A stretch of DNA of 64,000 nucleotides from a virus. The notes beneath the pieces were generated by a model that was given only the letters and a program-made list of their open reading frames with translations, ran no database searches and was not told the DNA's origin. Each line of letters opens with the position of its first letter. Position 1 is the first letter of the stretch. Location: positions 1 to 64,000 of the IMG/VR virus record IMGVR_UViG_3300031885_000006; one strand, written 5' to 3'. Positions 20,651-28,876 of the stretch are shown here, piece by piece. Position numbers and translations under genes: made by a program.

Positions 20651-20871
20651 TATTTCATCCTAAATGTAATGCGACCTTGAGTAAGATCATATGGTGACAC
20701 TTCAACCTTTACTTTATCGCCGGGTACAACCCGAATAAAATTCTTTCTGATGCTGCCTGCTAAACGGCACAACAAAACCAATTCTGAGTCATCGACTTTG
20801 ACTCTGAATGCACCTTTGACAGCCTCAAGCACTGTGCCCTGAAGTTCTATCGGGGCTTCTTTTTCCTTCAT
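20650..20871 (-). CDS. infA: Translation initiation factor IF-1
   Basis: 73 residues, the length of bacterial IF-1. IELQGTVLEAVKGAFRVKVD, RKNFIRVVPGDKVKVEVSPY and DLTQGRITFR line up with the single S1/OB domain of IF-1. It binds the 30S A site and helps IF-3 and IF-2 select the initiator tRNA. AGGAG lies before the ATG and a TTCACA-N16-TATACT promoter lies 15 bases upstream. A phage-borne IF-1 beside IF-3 in the same genome is unusual. Confidence 0.92.
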   Translation of the reverse strand: MKEKEAPIELQGTVLEAVKGAFRVKVDDSELVLLCRLAGSIRKNFIRVVPGDKVKVEVSPYDLTQGRITFRMK

Positions 20872-20884
20872 TTGCTCTCCTAAA

Positions 20885-20912
20885 AGTATACTACGATTTT
20901 AAAACTTGTGAA
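20885..20912 (-). promoter_or_regulatory. Sigma70-like promoter TTCACA-N16-TATACT
   Basis: -35 TTCACA (20907-20912), -10 TATACT (20885-20890), spacer 16; overlaps the end of the upstream lipoprotein-coding gene on its downstream side. Drives infA. Confidence 0.7.
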
Positions 20913-20913
20913 C

Positions 20914-21135
20914 TTATTCTTCGTGAAGTTCAACCATGACTGTTCTGGAGATATCTCCAGATCCATTCCAACCATAAAGATATTTTTTATTATGCCACTT
21001 AAAAGTCACCCAGCTTTTAGACAACTCTTTAATTTCGGTTGAATTTGGCGGAAGTTCCTGTTGCCATTGCAACAAACGACCTTCTGGAGTCGTACAGCCA
21101 CAGAGCAACAAGCTAATTAGAAATAGCTTTTTCAT
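20914..21135 (-). CDS. Small lipoprotein (73 aa)
   Basis: Signal sequence MKKLFLISLLLCGC with lipobox ending at a cysteine near 14 (LLCGC), then a 58-residue mature part with aromatic residues (WVTFKWHNKKYLYGW). Likely anchored to a membrane by a lipid. ATGA overlap with the phosphoesterase upstream. Function unknown. Confidence 0.7.
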   Translation of the reverse strand: MKKLFLISLLLCGCTTPEGRLLQWQQELPPNSTEIKELSKSWVTFKWHNKKYLYGWNGSGDISRTVMVELHEE

Positions 21136-21779
21136 TGATGATGATCTCCTGTAGTGTGACCGGGTCTGTCCTTCAATATGTCTATGACTTCTTCTAACGC
21201 AAATGGCCGATAAGCTCCCAACAATTTGGCGGCATTATCAACGCCAATATCCATTGAACGCCGACCGGGCATGATTTTATCAGCCCATCGTTCAGCAGTG
21301 CTATGGCTATGAGCATAGCACAGGATCGCTTTATGATGATGCTTATTCCAAATAGCCCCACAATAATGATCAAATACAAAGAATTGATTATTATATGTGG
21401 TAAACGCTCTATGCCCATTCGTCTCAAATATCGAAGGCATATCATCATAAAAGTCATGATTGCCAAAAATCTGATGGACTCGCCTGCAATTAATCCGATC
21501 CCTAAATCTTTTTACTGTTTTGTAATAATCGTATTTAGCACCAAAGCAAAAGTCACCAACATGATAAAGTTCATCATCTTCTCCAACTAGCTTGTTGATT
21601 TCATCAAAAAGGTAGTCATTCATCCGTTCAACGGACTCACGACTAACCCTAAAATCAACTCCTTCATCTAGTTGCTTTTGTTCTTTTTCATTCAACCCAG
21701 GACGCCGACAATACTTCATGATGTTCGCATGATTTATGTGAAGATCTGAAGTTACGAATTTTCTTCTTTCTTTTTTCAT
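21132..21779 (-). CDS. Calcineurin-like metallophosphoesterase
   Basis: 215 residues. Motifs SDLHINHANI (10-19), YHVGDFCFG, GNHDFYDD and CYAHSHS form the two-metal phosphoesterase site, and DIGVDNAAKLLG is typical of phage members. It probably hydrolyses phosphoester bonds in nucleotides or RNA; the substrate is unknown. The promoter 21787-21814 ends only eight bases before the ATG, so the message may be leaderless. Confidence 0.85.
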   Translation of the reverse strand: MKKERRKFVTSDLHINHANIMKYCRRPGLNEKEQKQLDEGVDFRVSRESVERMNDYLFDEINKLVGEDDELYHVGDFCFGAKYDYYKTVKRFRDRINCRRVHQIFGNHDFYDDMPSIFETNGHRAFTTYNNQFFVFDHYCGAIWNKHHHKAILCYAHSHSTAERWADKIMPGRRSMDIGVDNAAKLLGAYRPFALEEVIDILKDRPGHTTGDHHQ

Positions 21780-21786
21780 GCAGCAT

Positions 21787-21814
21787 ATTCTACCACATAA
21801 ATTCGATTTGTAAA
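21787..21814 (-). promoter_or_regulatory. Sigma70-like promoter TTTACA-N16-TAGAAT
   Basis: -35 TTTACA (21809-21814), -10 TAGAAT (21787-21792), spacer 16; weaker -10. Start of transcription would fall on or next to the ATG at 21779. Confidence 0.65.
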
Positions 21815-21817
21815 CTA

Positions 21818-21855
21818 GAAAAAGCTCCTTTAACGCAAGGCTAAAGGAGCTTTTA
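21818..21855. terminator. Bidirectional Rho-independent terminator
   Basis: AAAGCTCCTTTA/TAAAGGAGCTTT, 12-bp stem with a 9-base loop, flanked by A and T runs. Ends the transcript from the thioredoxin side. Confidence 0.85.
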
Positions 21856-21894
21856 TGTTGCTTCCCAATTAATTGAAATCACCCCCTTCAGAGT

Positions 21895-22212
21895 TTAAGT
21901 GGAAGCAAATTCATCGATGACTTTTTGAATCGCAGCTTCACTTTGCAGCCCGATTAGTGTTTTGACCACAGTGCCATCTTTAAAAAACAACATTGTGGGC
22001 AAAGATGCTATTTGATATTGCGTTGCAATGCCGACACTATCATCAGTATTGAGTTTGAGCAATTTGAATTTATCGCCATTTGATGCAACCAATCTTTCTA
22101 GCAATGGTGTCAATGCTCGACAAGGCCCGCACCAGGGAGCAAAAAAATCGACTAAAACTAGGCCGGTGGCCTGCATTACTTCTTGATCCCAATCTTCTTC
22201 ATTTATATTCAT
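21895..22212 (-). CDS. trxA: Thioredoxin
   Basis: 105 residues, full family length. Active site FFAPWCGPCRALTP with cysteines 28 and 31, cis-proline in ASLPTMLFFKDG near 75, and GLQSE near 92. Reduces disulfides; in phages it can serve ribonucleotide reductase or polymerase processivity. Confidence 0.93.
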   Translation of the reverse strand: MNINEEDWDQEVMQATGLVLVDFFAPWCGPCRALTPLLERLVASNGDKFKLLKLNTDDSVGIATQYQIASLPTMLFFKDGTVVKTLIGLQSEAAIQKVIDEFAST

Positions 22213-22215
22213 AAT

Positions 22216-22836
22216 TTAATTCCAAATAGTTCCCAAGCCAATCAGTGTTGGCTCAATGGTTGAGTTGTTAGGACGGACTAATTTAACACGTATATCATCA
22301 GTCATTTTGTTTATGAATGATTCTCGCCAACCGTGGCGGTCTGTCACATAAATTCCACTGCCATTAATAAATCTAGTATAGCCAAACAAAAATCTTTTTA
22401 CAGCATTTTGTGTTTCTTTTGCATACACATCTGAAAACAGGGCTTCTTCATAATTATCTAAATCTTGACGATATTCAAATCCACATCTCAAAAGTATGGT
22501 CAATAAAGACCTACGCATAGGGCATTCCTTCCAAAAGTCTGAAGGACTGACCCATAAAGCGTATGGCATATTGGTTTTACTAAATTTGGAACGTGGCAAT
22601 GTTTTATGAGAAGCCCCCAGCACATCCTCTGTTTTGACTAAAAAGGCGGCGACGTTTTCTCCACATGCATTGGGATGCGAGAAAAAAAAGCCCTCTGTGT
22701 TTTCAGTGAAAATTTTGGCAAATTGCTCTCTGCACTTTCGCCAATCTAATGGTCCTTGTAAAGAAAAAGACCCTAAAATTGGCTCAGATGGAGATAAATT
22801 ATCGACAATTTTGGGTTCCCCAAATTCAACACTCAT
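22216..22836 (-). CDS. Hypothetical protein, paralogue of 55794-56399 (206 aa)
   Basis: Contains PSDFWKECPMRRSLLTILLRCG and RFLFGYTRF, which correspond to PSKWWMERAMKRSLFTILIRAG and RFLDGYTRY in the protein at 55794-56399. The two also share the YxxxT-A spacing between those boxes and a C-terminal GW-F. A conserved phage family of unknown function, predicted helical. Confidence 0.75.
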   Translation of the reverse strand: MSVEFGEPKIVDNLSPSEPILGSFSLQGPLDWRKCREQFAKIFTENTEGFFFSHPNACGENVAAFLVKTEDVLGASHKTLPRSKFSKTNMPYALWVSPSDFWKECPMRRSLLTILLRCGFEYRQDLDNYEEALFSDVYAKETQNAVKRFLFGYTRFINGSGIYVTDRHGWRESFINKMTDDIRVKLVRPNNSTIEPTLIGLGTIWN

Positions 22837-22889
22837 GCGAAATCTCCTTCAGCATGATAAGTATAATTAATTTGCGTTTTAAAGCAACA

Positions 22890-23714
22890 TCAAAAATACA
22901 AAACTTTATTGCTGTGAAGGTCTGAACACTCTTTCTTTTTAAAGGTGATGTTTTGACGAAGAATGGCATCCTTCATTTGTGGAACATATTTACGAACTCT
23001 TTGTGCATGGCCATTAACGGGGGTGGGAGAAATTATAGTATAGGTTTTGGGTTCTTTGTTTTTTATTCTGATATTTAAATTCAAAACTTTGAATACGCCA
23101 TCCAGTTCATTTGTATCAAATACAATCTTGCCAGCTTGATGCGTGCCTTTATCCAGATGACTTGCATTAGGACAATAAAAATTATAATGATGCTCGAATG
23201 TTGTACGGCATTCAAATAAATCTGCCCAGTTCCAAATATTCGAACTATATTTTGTGTAATCACGAAAATTATATTTTATGCCAGACTGCCCAGAAATAAT
23301 GGTATGGTCCCACTTGCCCTGAAAAGCAGAATCGAAAATGACTATTTTCAACAATGTATTTGGATCTACATTTATAACATTTGTATCTGGATTGATGATC
23401 GTCATTATTGATCGGGTATCATTTTCCAAAAACACACATAAGCTGCCACATTTATTTTCTGTAAATACCAACACTTCGCCCAAATGCAATCTGGTATGCG
23501 GGCGACGGGATAAATCGAACTTTTGATGAAAATGAAAGGTAGCATGATCATCACTCCGATCTACCCTATAAGCATGAAAAAAATGACTATTGCATTTAAC
23601 ATCTGCATGTCGGCCATGTAGCGTTACAACAAATCCTTGGTTTGGATGCAAAGGCACTAAATGACCTACGCCAGGATTCACAACTCTAACAGGCTCATAT
23701 TTTTTAATATCCAT
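22890..23714 (-). CDS. Hypothetical protein (274 aa), beta-rich
   Basis: 274 residues, rich in His and aromatic residues, with a jelly-roll-like alternation (for example HATFHFHQKFDLSRRPHTRL). No signal peptide and no motif I can name. Overlaps the next gene by 11 bases. Could be structural; function unknown. Confidence 0.7.
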   Translation of the reverse strand: MDIKKYEPVRVVNPGVGHLVPLHPNQGFVVTLHGRHADVKCNSHFFHAYRVDRSDDHATFHFHQKFDLSRRPHTRLHLGEVLVFTENKCGSLCVFLENDTRSIMTIINPDTNVINVDPNTLLKIVIFDSAFQGKWDHTIISGQSGIKYNFRDYTKYSSNIWNWADLFECRTTFEHHYNFYCPNASHLDKGTHQAGKIVFDTNELDGVFKVLNLNIRIKNKEPKTYTIISPTPVNGHAQRVRKYVPQMKDAILRQNITFKKKECSDLHSNKVLYF

Positions 23715-24285
23715 TTTTTTTAATTAATTCAACCAACCAATGACAATAATTTTTAGAATATATGTTTAACAAAGAATTCCATTGTTTGAAAAATGAATAA
23801 TGCCCACTAGCAGACTTCATAGTTTTTTGATAACTAGAAAATCTTGCTTCCACAGAAGAGTTGAAATTCAAACTCTCAAAAAGCAAAGGTTCTAAATAAT
23901 CAAAATTTCTAGCAAAATAGGTGTCATGACAAAAAATGAAAATTTCCCAAGCGGCCAACACCATCTCTTTGTGACCAGAAATCACTGTAGATCTCTTTTG
24001 TTGATACGTCCAATCATACAAGAAATCTTCATAGGCATCCCAATTCAACTCTATTTCTGGAGAAACTAGATTGTCTTCAATTAAATTGCCATCATGCACA
24101 GGAGTGTAAACATTAAAGCAATAACGACCTGGACTGCGGTCTTTTTCTTTCCAGTTAAAACGCACAATCTCCCAATTAAAGCCAATGCCGGTAGGTTTCT
24201 TTAAGAACAAGTAACCTACCGACACATACTTCACTAGAGACATCCCAATGTCATGCCTCTGAAGATATTCTTCGTATATTTGCAT
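23704..24285 (-). CDS. Hypothetical protein (193 aa)
   Basis: 193 residues, aromatic-rich; N-terminal part beta (LVKYVSVGYLFLKKP), C-terminal part helical (KEMVLAAWEIFIFCHDTYF). No recognised domain. Co-transcribed with the 274-residue protein. Confidence 0.7.
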   Translation of the reverse strand: MQIYEEYLQRHDIGMSLVKYVSVGYLFLKKPTGIGFNWEIVRFNWKEKDRSPGRYCFNVYTPVHDGNLIEDNLVSPEIELNWDAYEDFLYDWTYQQKRSTVISGHKEMVLAAWEIFIFCHDTYFARNFDYLEPLLFESLNFNSSVEARFSSYQKTMKSASGHYSFFKQWNSLLNIYSKNYCHWLVELIKKNGY

Positions 24286-24301
24286 TTCAAATTAACTGCA
24301 A

Positions 24302-24841
24302 TTATTGTTTAAAAAGATCGTCTACTTCTTTATCCGATGGACGAGTTGGATTGTCTACTGGGCTTGGCAAAGTGCTATCATCTAGCTTTGCTTTCTTAGC
24401 CAAGGCATCAGGAGTTTTCAATCCAGAAGGTCCAGATTTTTTCTGTGCATTCTGTGGTCCAGCTTGATTATAATTCTTAACAGCGGATGGACCCATTTTT
24501 TTATGATTAGCAACTAATCTTTTATCATATACGACGCCGCCTTTGTAAGCAACCGTATATGGATAATCTTGACCAAAATCTAAAACCAATCTGTCCTCAG
24601 TAGTGCTGACAAAATGAGTTATCACTGGTAAACGGCCATTAATGACTGGAACCACGTATGTTCTTCCATCTATATTGGCATTAACATGCGAGCGAGTCTG
24701 CTGACCGCCTGCAACGTTTACAATTTGCCACACCAATTTAGGCTGTTGAATCACAACCGTATAACTATTTGAATACTCTGTGGCAACAGCACAGTCGCCT
24801 TGGCTTACTAAAGCCGCTACTAACATCAATGCATTAATCAT
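24302..24841 (-). CDS. Secreted protein of unknown function (179 aa)
   Basis: N-terminal signal peptide (MINALMLVAALVSQGDCAVA, cleavage after residue 18-20), a beta-rich domain to about 105, then a low-complexity Lys/Pro/Ala C-terminus. Probably exported to the periplasm. Overlaps its upstream gene. Confidence 0.7.
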   Translation of the reverse strand: MINALMLVAALVSQGDCAVATEYSNSYTVVIQQPKLVWQIVNVAGGQQTRSHVNANIDGRTYVVPVINGRLPVITHFVSTTEDRLVLDFGQDYPYTVAYKGGVVYDKRLVANHKKMGPSAVKNYNQAGPQNAQKKSGPSGLKTPDALAKKAKLDDSTLPSPVDNPTRPSDKEVDDLFKQ

Positions 24842-25073
24842 TTTTTTTCTCCATTCCTAGATCAAATTTTTCTGTTTGTACTAAATCCCTTGTCGTAACC
24901 CATCTACGATCCACTTCACTCCAAACTACTGGATACTCCTGTGGAAGTGAATCCAATATATCGAACAACTCTACTTCTGAATTCGTTTTTTCTACCGATC
25001 TATGAAAAATCAAAGGGTGGATATACGAATAACTATTCTTTATTTTTTCTAAAAAATCCGGCCTAATTGCCAT
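24834..25073 (-). CDS. Hypothetical protein (79 aa)
   Basis: Start at MAIRPDFLEKIKNS, preceded by GGACAAA and overlapping the previous stop; the longer reading frame upstream lies in the neighbour's coding sequence. Acidic; function unknown. Confidence 0.65.
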   Translation of the reverse strand: MAIRPDFLEKIKNSYSYIHPLIFHRSVEKTNSEVELFDILDSLPQEYPVVWSEVDRRWVTTRDLVQTEKFDLGMEKKND

Positions 25074-25335
25074 TTTGTCCTGCTTTATAATCTTTGTATT
25101 TTGCGTAAGCGTAACAAAAAATAACGCCACCAATAACACTCATAACTAAACTAGATGACGATAAAACATGTTCGCTTCGCCCCAATATCCAATTTAATAG
25201 ACCGCCTATATAAGAGCCTGCGATACCGATCCCTAATGTTGGGAAAAATCCAATTGGATCGGGGCCTGTATGAATTGCCTTGGCCAAAATCCCTATTATC
25301 AATCCAAATGCCAGCCAAGATAAAACATAAAACAT
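25063..25335 (-). CDS. GlsB/YeaQ/YmgE-family membrane protein
   Basis: 90 residues with three hydrophobic helices and Gly-rich turns: SWLAFGLIIGILAKAI, LGIGIAGSYIGGLLNW and VMSVIGGVIFCYAYA. The GxxxG spacing and length match the small stress-related family once called transglycosylase-associated proteins (PF04226). Strong SD (AAGGAGGG). Role in the phage unknown; it may alter the host envelope. Confidence 0.8.
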   Translation of the reverse strand: MFYVLSWLAFGLIIGILAKAIHTGPDPIGFFPTLGIGIAGSYIGGLLNWILGRSEHVLSSSSLVMSVIGGVIFCYAYAKYKDYKAGQNGN

Positions 25336-26036
25336 TAACCCTCCTTGTGTTCCACTACTAATTTACAAAGTTGCTTAAAATACTCTTGTTCATGATTCCA
25401 CTTCATGACATTTATGTGTTTATGCACCCATTGCACATTTCCTTTTATATATCCCATATTAGAATCAATTCGATCTAAAGATGGAAAATCACCATCTTCA
25501 ACCTTATTTGGAAATGGAATGTCTAGCCCTGTCAAAGCACATTTCCCATTTTGTTTTTCATACAATTCCCAAGCATAATCTATTTCTATTAAAAATGGCA
25601 AAGAACGACTTTTTCTTTTTGCGTTGTTTTTAATCCGTTTCCAACATGTTCCGCTCAATTGTCCGCAACCGCTCCAATTACAATTATTCGAACTCATATT
25701 AAAACAATATTTACACTTTTTGATTCTTTCAACCAACAACCAAGTTTGTCTTATTTTAGACTGATTTCCGCAATCACATTCACACAGCCACATAACTCTA
25801 TTCCAATTACACTTACCATCCTTTTCTATTAATGGCATGATAACAGTCCAATTTTCTATTTTTAAACCTTTTAAATTATCTTTAATTTTTATTCTTGGAG
25901 TGTAACGCCTAATTATCCCTAATTTTTGCAAATGTCTTTGCAGGGTAGTTTTTGGGATATTGTTTAAAACTCCAGATTCCTTTATTGTCAAACCAGATTG
26001 ATAATCTAATACTGCTTTTTCAAAATTTTTATTCAT
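25335..26036 (-). CDS. HNH-type homing endonuclease with HTH and zinc fingers
   Basis: 233 residues. N-terminal helix-turn-helix (GLTIKESGVLNNIPKTTLQR), a central Cys-rich part (WLCECDCGNQSK, CKYCFN) and a C-terminal nuclease core with CALTG, SLDRIDSNMGYIKGNVQWVH, typical of phage HNH proteins. The insertion separates two membrane or secreted protein genes. Confidence 0.8.
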   Translation of the reverse strand: MNKNFEKAVLDYQSGLTIKESGVLNNIPKTTLQRHLQKLGIIRRYTPRIKIKDNLKGLKIENWTVIMPLIEKDGKCNWNRVMWLCECDCGNQSKIRQTWLLVERIKKCKYCFNMSSNNCNWSGCGQLSGTCWKRIKNNAKRKSRSLPFLIEIDYAWELYEKQNGKCALTGLDIPFPNKVEDGDFPSLDRIDSNMGYIKGNVQWVHKHINVMKWNHEQEYFKQLCKLVVEHKEG

Positions 26037-26101
26037 AAATTACATAGTCATGAACAAACCATTCTTCCATGAAAGATCCGCCAAATAAAAAACAAAAAAA
26101 A

Positions 26102-27007
26102 TTACTTGTTCTCTATTTGTAGATATGATTCTGGGGTCGTATTTCTCTTAACATCCTCTGCTAAAAATCCAGTAAATCTAGTGAGGGCACCATCAAACTC
26201 TGGCAATTTATTAAATCCCATATAATCGCTTATGTCGTGTTCGTAATTATCGTATTTCAAAAAATAATGGAACTTCTTTTGCCCATACTCTTTACGTATA
26301 AAAAGACACAAAACGGCTGCTTTGGCATCAAATATTTGCTTGTTTTCTGGAGTTAATTTTTTCCATTCGGCCTCTGTAATCGCAAAAAAGTCATGCACAG
26401 ACGGTTTCCAAGCAAGAGTTTTTGGTGCCCCAGCTAACGCCACATTCCTTTTGATTTGTGAGACATTACCATTTAAGACAGACATGCCTCGATATAGCCA
26501 CCAACCCAAATTCAAATTAAATTGAGAATTAAATTCTTTTAAACAAATCATTGTAAGGGCTGAAGGTACGACTTCGGCGGGTCGGCCATCTAAAATCAAC
26601 CACAAATAACTAATGGTTATTTTGCCGTCAACTTCTCTGACTTCGCCATAGGAGCCATTAATGTTGAATAGCTTTTGCATCATTTCTACATTGGGGGCGC
26701 AAAATATACGACATTCTGAGCCAAATTGAATATCTGGCAGGCCCCAACGTTTTAGACACCAAGCTTTTATTTGTTCTATATTATGAAATAAATATTCACC
26801 CTGGTCGAAATCGATAGAATGAATAGTAAAATTTTTAGTTGTCCATCTATTCCAAGCAATTTTTGGAATAGATGGATCAACAGATGGTTGAACTCCACTG
26901 GGAACTGGCAACTGTTCAAAAAAAACTTTTTGCTGTCCCATAGCCGCATTGACAAGGCACAACACAAATAATATGCTGGCGAGGCTCTTTGACCATATAT
27001 TCATCAT
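26102..27007 (-). CDS. Secreted protein, peptidase MA-like (301 aa)
   Basis: Signal peptide with cleavage near residue 24 (CLVNAAMGQ). The mature part opens WNRWTTKNFTIHSIDFDQG and has RWGLPDIQFGSECRIFCAP and a later LGWWLYRGMSVL, a layout I associate with secreted peptidase MA-like proteins. No HExxH is present, so if it belongs there it is probably inactive. Function unknown. Confidence 0.6.
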   Translation of the reverse strand: MMNIWSKSLASILFVLCLVNAAMGQQKVFFEQLPVPSGVQPSVDPSIPKIAWNRWTTKNFTIHSIDFDQGEYLFHNIEQIKAWCLKRWGLPDIQFGSECRIFCAPNVEMMQKLFNINGSYGEVREVDGKITISYLWLILDGRPAEVVPSALTMICLKEFNSQFNLNLGWWLYRGMSVLNGNVSQIKRNVALAGAPKTLAWKPSVHDFFAITEAEWKKLTPENKQIFDAKAAVLCLFIRKEYGQKKFHYFLKYDNYEHDISDYMGFNKLPEFDGALTRFTGFLAEDVKRNTTPESYLQIENK

Positions 27008-27016
27008 AAAAACTCC

Positions 27017-27529
27017 CTATGCCGCCATTGTCATCTTGACTGTATCTCTTGCAGATTTAAGCACTTGAGATATTCTTGATTCCGAGACACCAATTTTGCA
27101 GCCAATTTCTCTCATAGACATTTCATGCACATAATACATGATTAATATGTTTCTATCAAGATCAGTTAGCTTTTTTGTTGCATCCTCAAAAAAATCATTG
27201 CTATTATTTTCTTTTTGAGGAATAGATTCTGCTAAGCTATTCCCATTTTCGTCAGTTTGATCTAAAGATATTCCATATCGTGAACTAGCTTTACATGCAT
27301 TTCTAACAAAGTCTTTGATTTCTCCGACAATACGCCATCTAGCATAAGTGCCAAAAGAACTCTTAGATGGGTTGTATTTTTGAGCAGCGTCTACCAAGCC
27401 AAAATAAGCCGCCGATTGTATATCATCAATATCAACTTTTTTTGGCAATGATTTTTTCCTTTCAAAAACAATAGATTTAGCCAGTGGAAGATAGTTTTCA
27501 ATAAGTTGATTTCGTTCTGTAATAGTCAT
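27017..27529 (-). CDS. Sigma factor of FliA/SigB type
   Basis: 170 residues. Region 2 (DIDDIQSAAYFGLVDAAQKY, then SFGTYARWRIVGEIKDFVR) and region 4 (LTDLDRNILIMYYVHEMSMR, EIGCKIGVSESRISQVLKSA) are both clear, with a short region 3. It could direct RNA polymerase to the TATAAATA-type promoters, which is untested. Second sigma factor in this window. Confidence 0.88.
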   Translation of the reverse strand: MTITERNQLIENYLPLAKSIVFERKKSLPKKVDIDDIQSAAYFGLVDAAQKYNPSKSSFGTYARWRIVGEIKDFVRNACKASSRYGISLDQTDENGNSLAESIPQKENNSNDFFEDATKKLTDLDRNILIMYYVHEMSMREIGCKIGVSESRISQVLKSARDTVKMTMAA

Positions 27530-27618
27530 TATACGTTTTCCTAGTTAATAAAGTTATAAAGTTAAAGAAAGTTAAACACGCAGATACAATCTGCTATAGT
27601 TAATAATAGTATATTTAG
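27530..27618 (-). promoter_or_regulatory. Leader with AAAGTTA repeats
   Basis: Plus-strand AAAGTTATAAAGTTAAAGAAAGTTAA contains three AAAGTT(A/T)A steps, in parts AAAGTTAT, AAAGTTAA and AAAGTTAA, before the sigma gene, plus inverted TTAATAATAG/CTATAGTTAA pieces. Could be an operator or a promoter; nothing decisive. Confidence 0.3.
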
Positions 27619-28578
27619 TCAAAAAAGTCCTTTTTCAAATTGTTTTTTTACCTCCGAATCGCCATATAAAAAGAACCTTTCAATCAAAAACAATTTAGCC
27701 TCAAACAACTCTTTATTGTCTTTTACATCAGAATGCGATAATCCGCAAATAACAAAAAAATCTTTAATGCTTTTGATTGCGGATAAATCAACTGGCATCT
27801 TAGATTTTTTTGAAATTTCTATAAATTGTATAAAGAATTTAACCCAAGATCTGACTGCTCGGGCATCTAGCGTACCTTCCGGCATGCGGAATTCAACAGT
27901 TTTTTTGAGATTTAAATAAACTGGTGGGTCAAAAGGATGAAATGTAGATTCGTAATACAAAGCTGCGGCGACATTCACCGTATTTAAAGTGACTTTCTTT
28001 TGCCGATTTTCATGCGGACTATATTGATTGGGCTTTAATTTATTCCACACCTCTTCCGCTTCATATTTTTTACTTTTAGCTATTTTTCTAGATTTGCTAA
28101 TCAACTTGCAAAAATAATTATCCACTCGATGAGGAGGCATTAAATTGCACAGCATGCCCTCAATCTTCATCCATCGAGACAATAAAACGCCCAATTCTGC
28201 TGGGGTGAAATCGCTCACGCAACAATGAATGTGAAAACCACAATTAACATTAGGCAAACAAATCGCAGATAAGCTTTGAGCCACTTGGCTTATATGATTT
28301 AAATCATTATCGCCTGCCGCAACAAAAGAAGCGACTTCCCAGCCATGATCGGCATATTTAGTCTTGCCATCAGCATGTTCTACTTTGCCAATAGGACCGC
28401 ATGTTCTATCAAATTTAACATGCCAGTAATTATTGTTAGTTGTTTGTGCCCAAGACGAATTAACAACTATCTCACGACTAGAGCATTTTTTAATTGTATC
28501 TTCTATTTGTTGTTGTGTTTTTTCATTACCAACTTCAAATTCTACGCCGAATTTACGAGCTTCTCTAACATTAGCCAT
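27619..28578 (-). CDS. Putative amidoligase
   Basis: 319 residues. FGVEFEV at the N-terminus, a D near FDRTCGPIG, GWEVAS, CGFHIHCCVSD, then RVDNYF, and VEFRMPEGTLDARAVRSWVKF match the Amidoligase_2 family (glutamine-synthetase-like fold). These join an amine to a carboxyl group with ATP. In phages, related genes have been linked to peptide tags or cell-wall changes. Substrate is unknown; the adjacent virion protein could be one. Confidence 0.8.
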   Translation of the reverse strand: MANVREARKFGVEFEVGNEKTQQQIEDTIKKCSSREIVVNSSWAQTTNNNYWHVKFDRTCGPIGKVEHADGKTKYADHGWEVASFVAAGDNDLNHISQVAQSLSAICLPNVNCGFHIHCCVSDFTPAELGVLLSRWMKIEGMLCNLMPPHRVDNYFCKLISKSRKIAKSKKYEAEEVWNKLKPNQYSPHENRQKKVTLNTVNVAAALYYESTFHPFDPPVYLNLKKTVEFRMPEGTLDARAVRSWVKFFIQFIEISKKSKMPVDLSAIKSIKDFFVICGLSHSDVKDNKELFEAKLFLIERFFLYGDSEVKKQFEKGLF

Positions 28579-28631
28579 AAAATGAACTCCTATGTCATCA
28601 AGGCTAATGCAAAACTACAAATAAATCAATA

Positions 28632-28865
28632 TTAATTACGATCTAAAAATCTCGGATCATATGTTTGAGCCCCTTCAATATCAACCAATCCACTATCCAT
28701 AGATCTTGTTGTTTTTTGAGCATTACTCGGTGGCTCCTCATTCAACGCATCCATCCTTTTTTCAAAGGACACAACAAAGTTGGCCAAAAAAGAAGCAATT
28801 CCAATATTAAATATCAAAATCAATAAAGTTAAAAATAAAATAAACCAAAGCAAAACAATTTCCAT
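28632..28865 (-). CDS. Single-helix membrane protein (77 aa)
   Basis: Residues 3-31 form a hydrophobic helix (IVLLWFILFLTLLILIFNIG), followed by a polar C-terminus with PPSNAQKTTRSMDSG. Lies between a virion protein and the amidoligase. Function unknown. Confidence 0.65.
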   Translation of the reverse strand: MEIVLLWFILFLTLLILIFNIGIASFLANFVVSFEKRMDALNEEPPSNAQKTTRSMDSGLVDIEGAQTYDPRFLDRN

Positions 28866-28876
28866 TTTTTACCTTT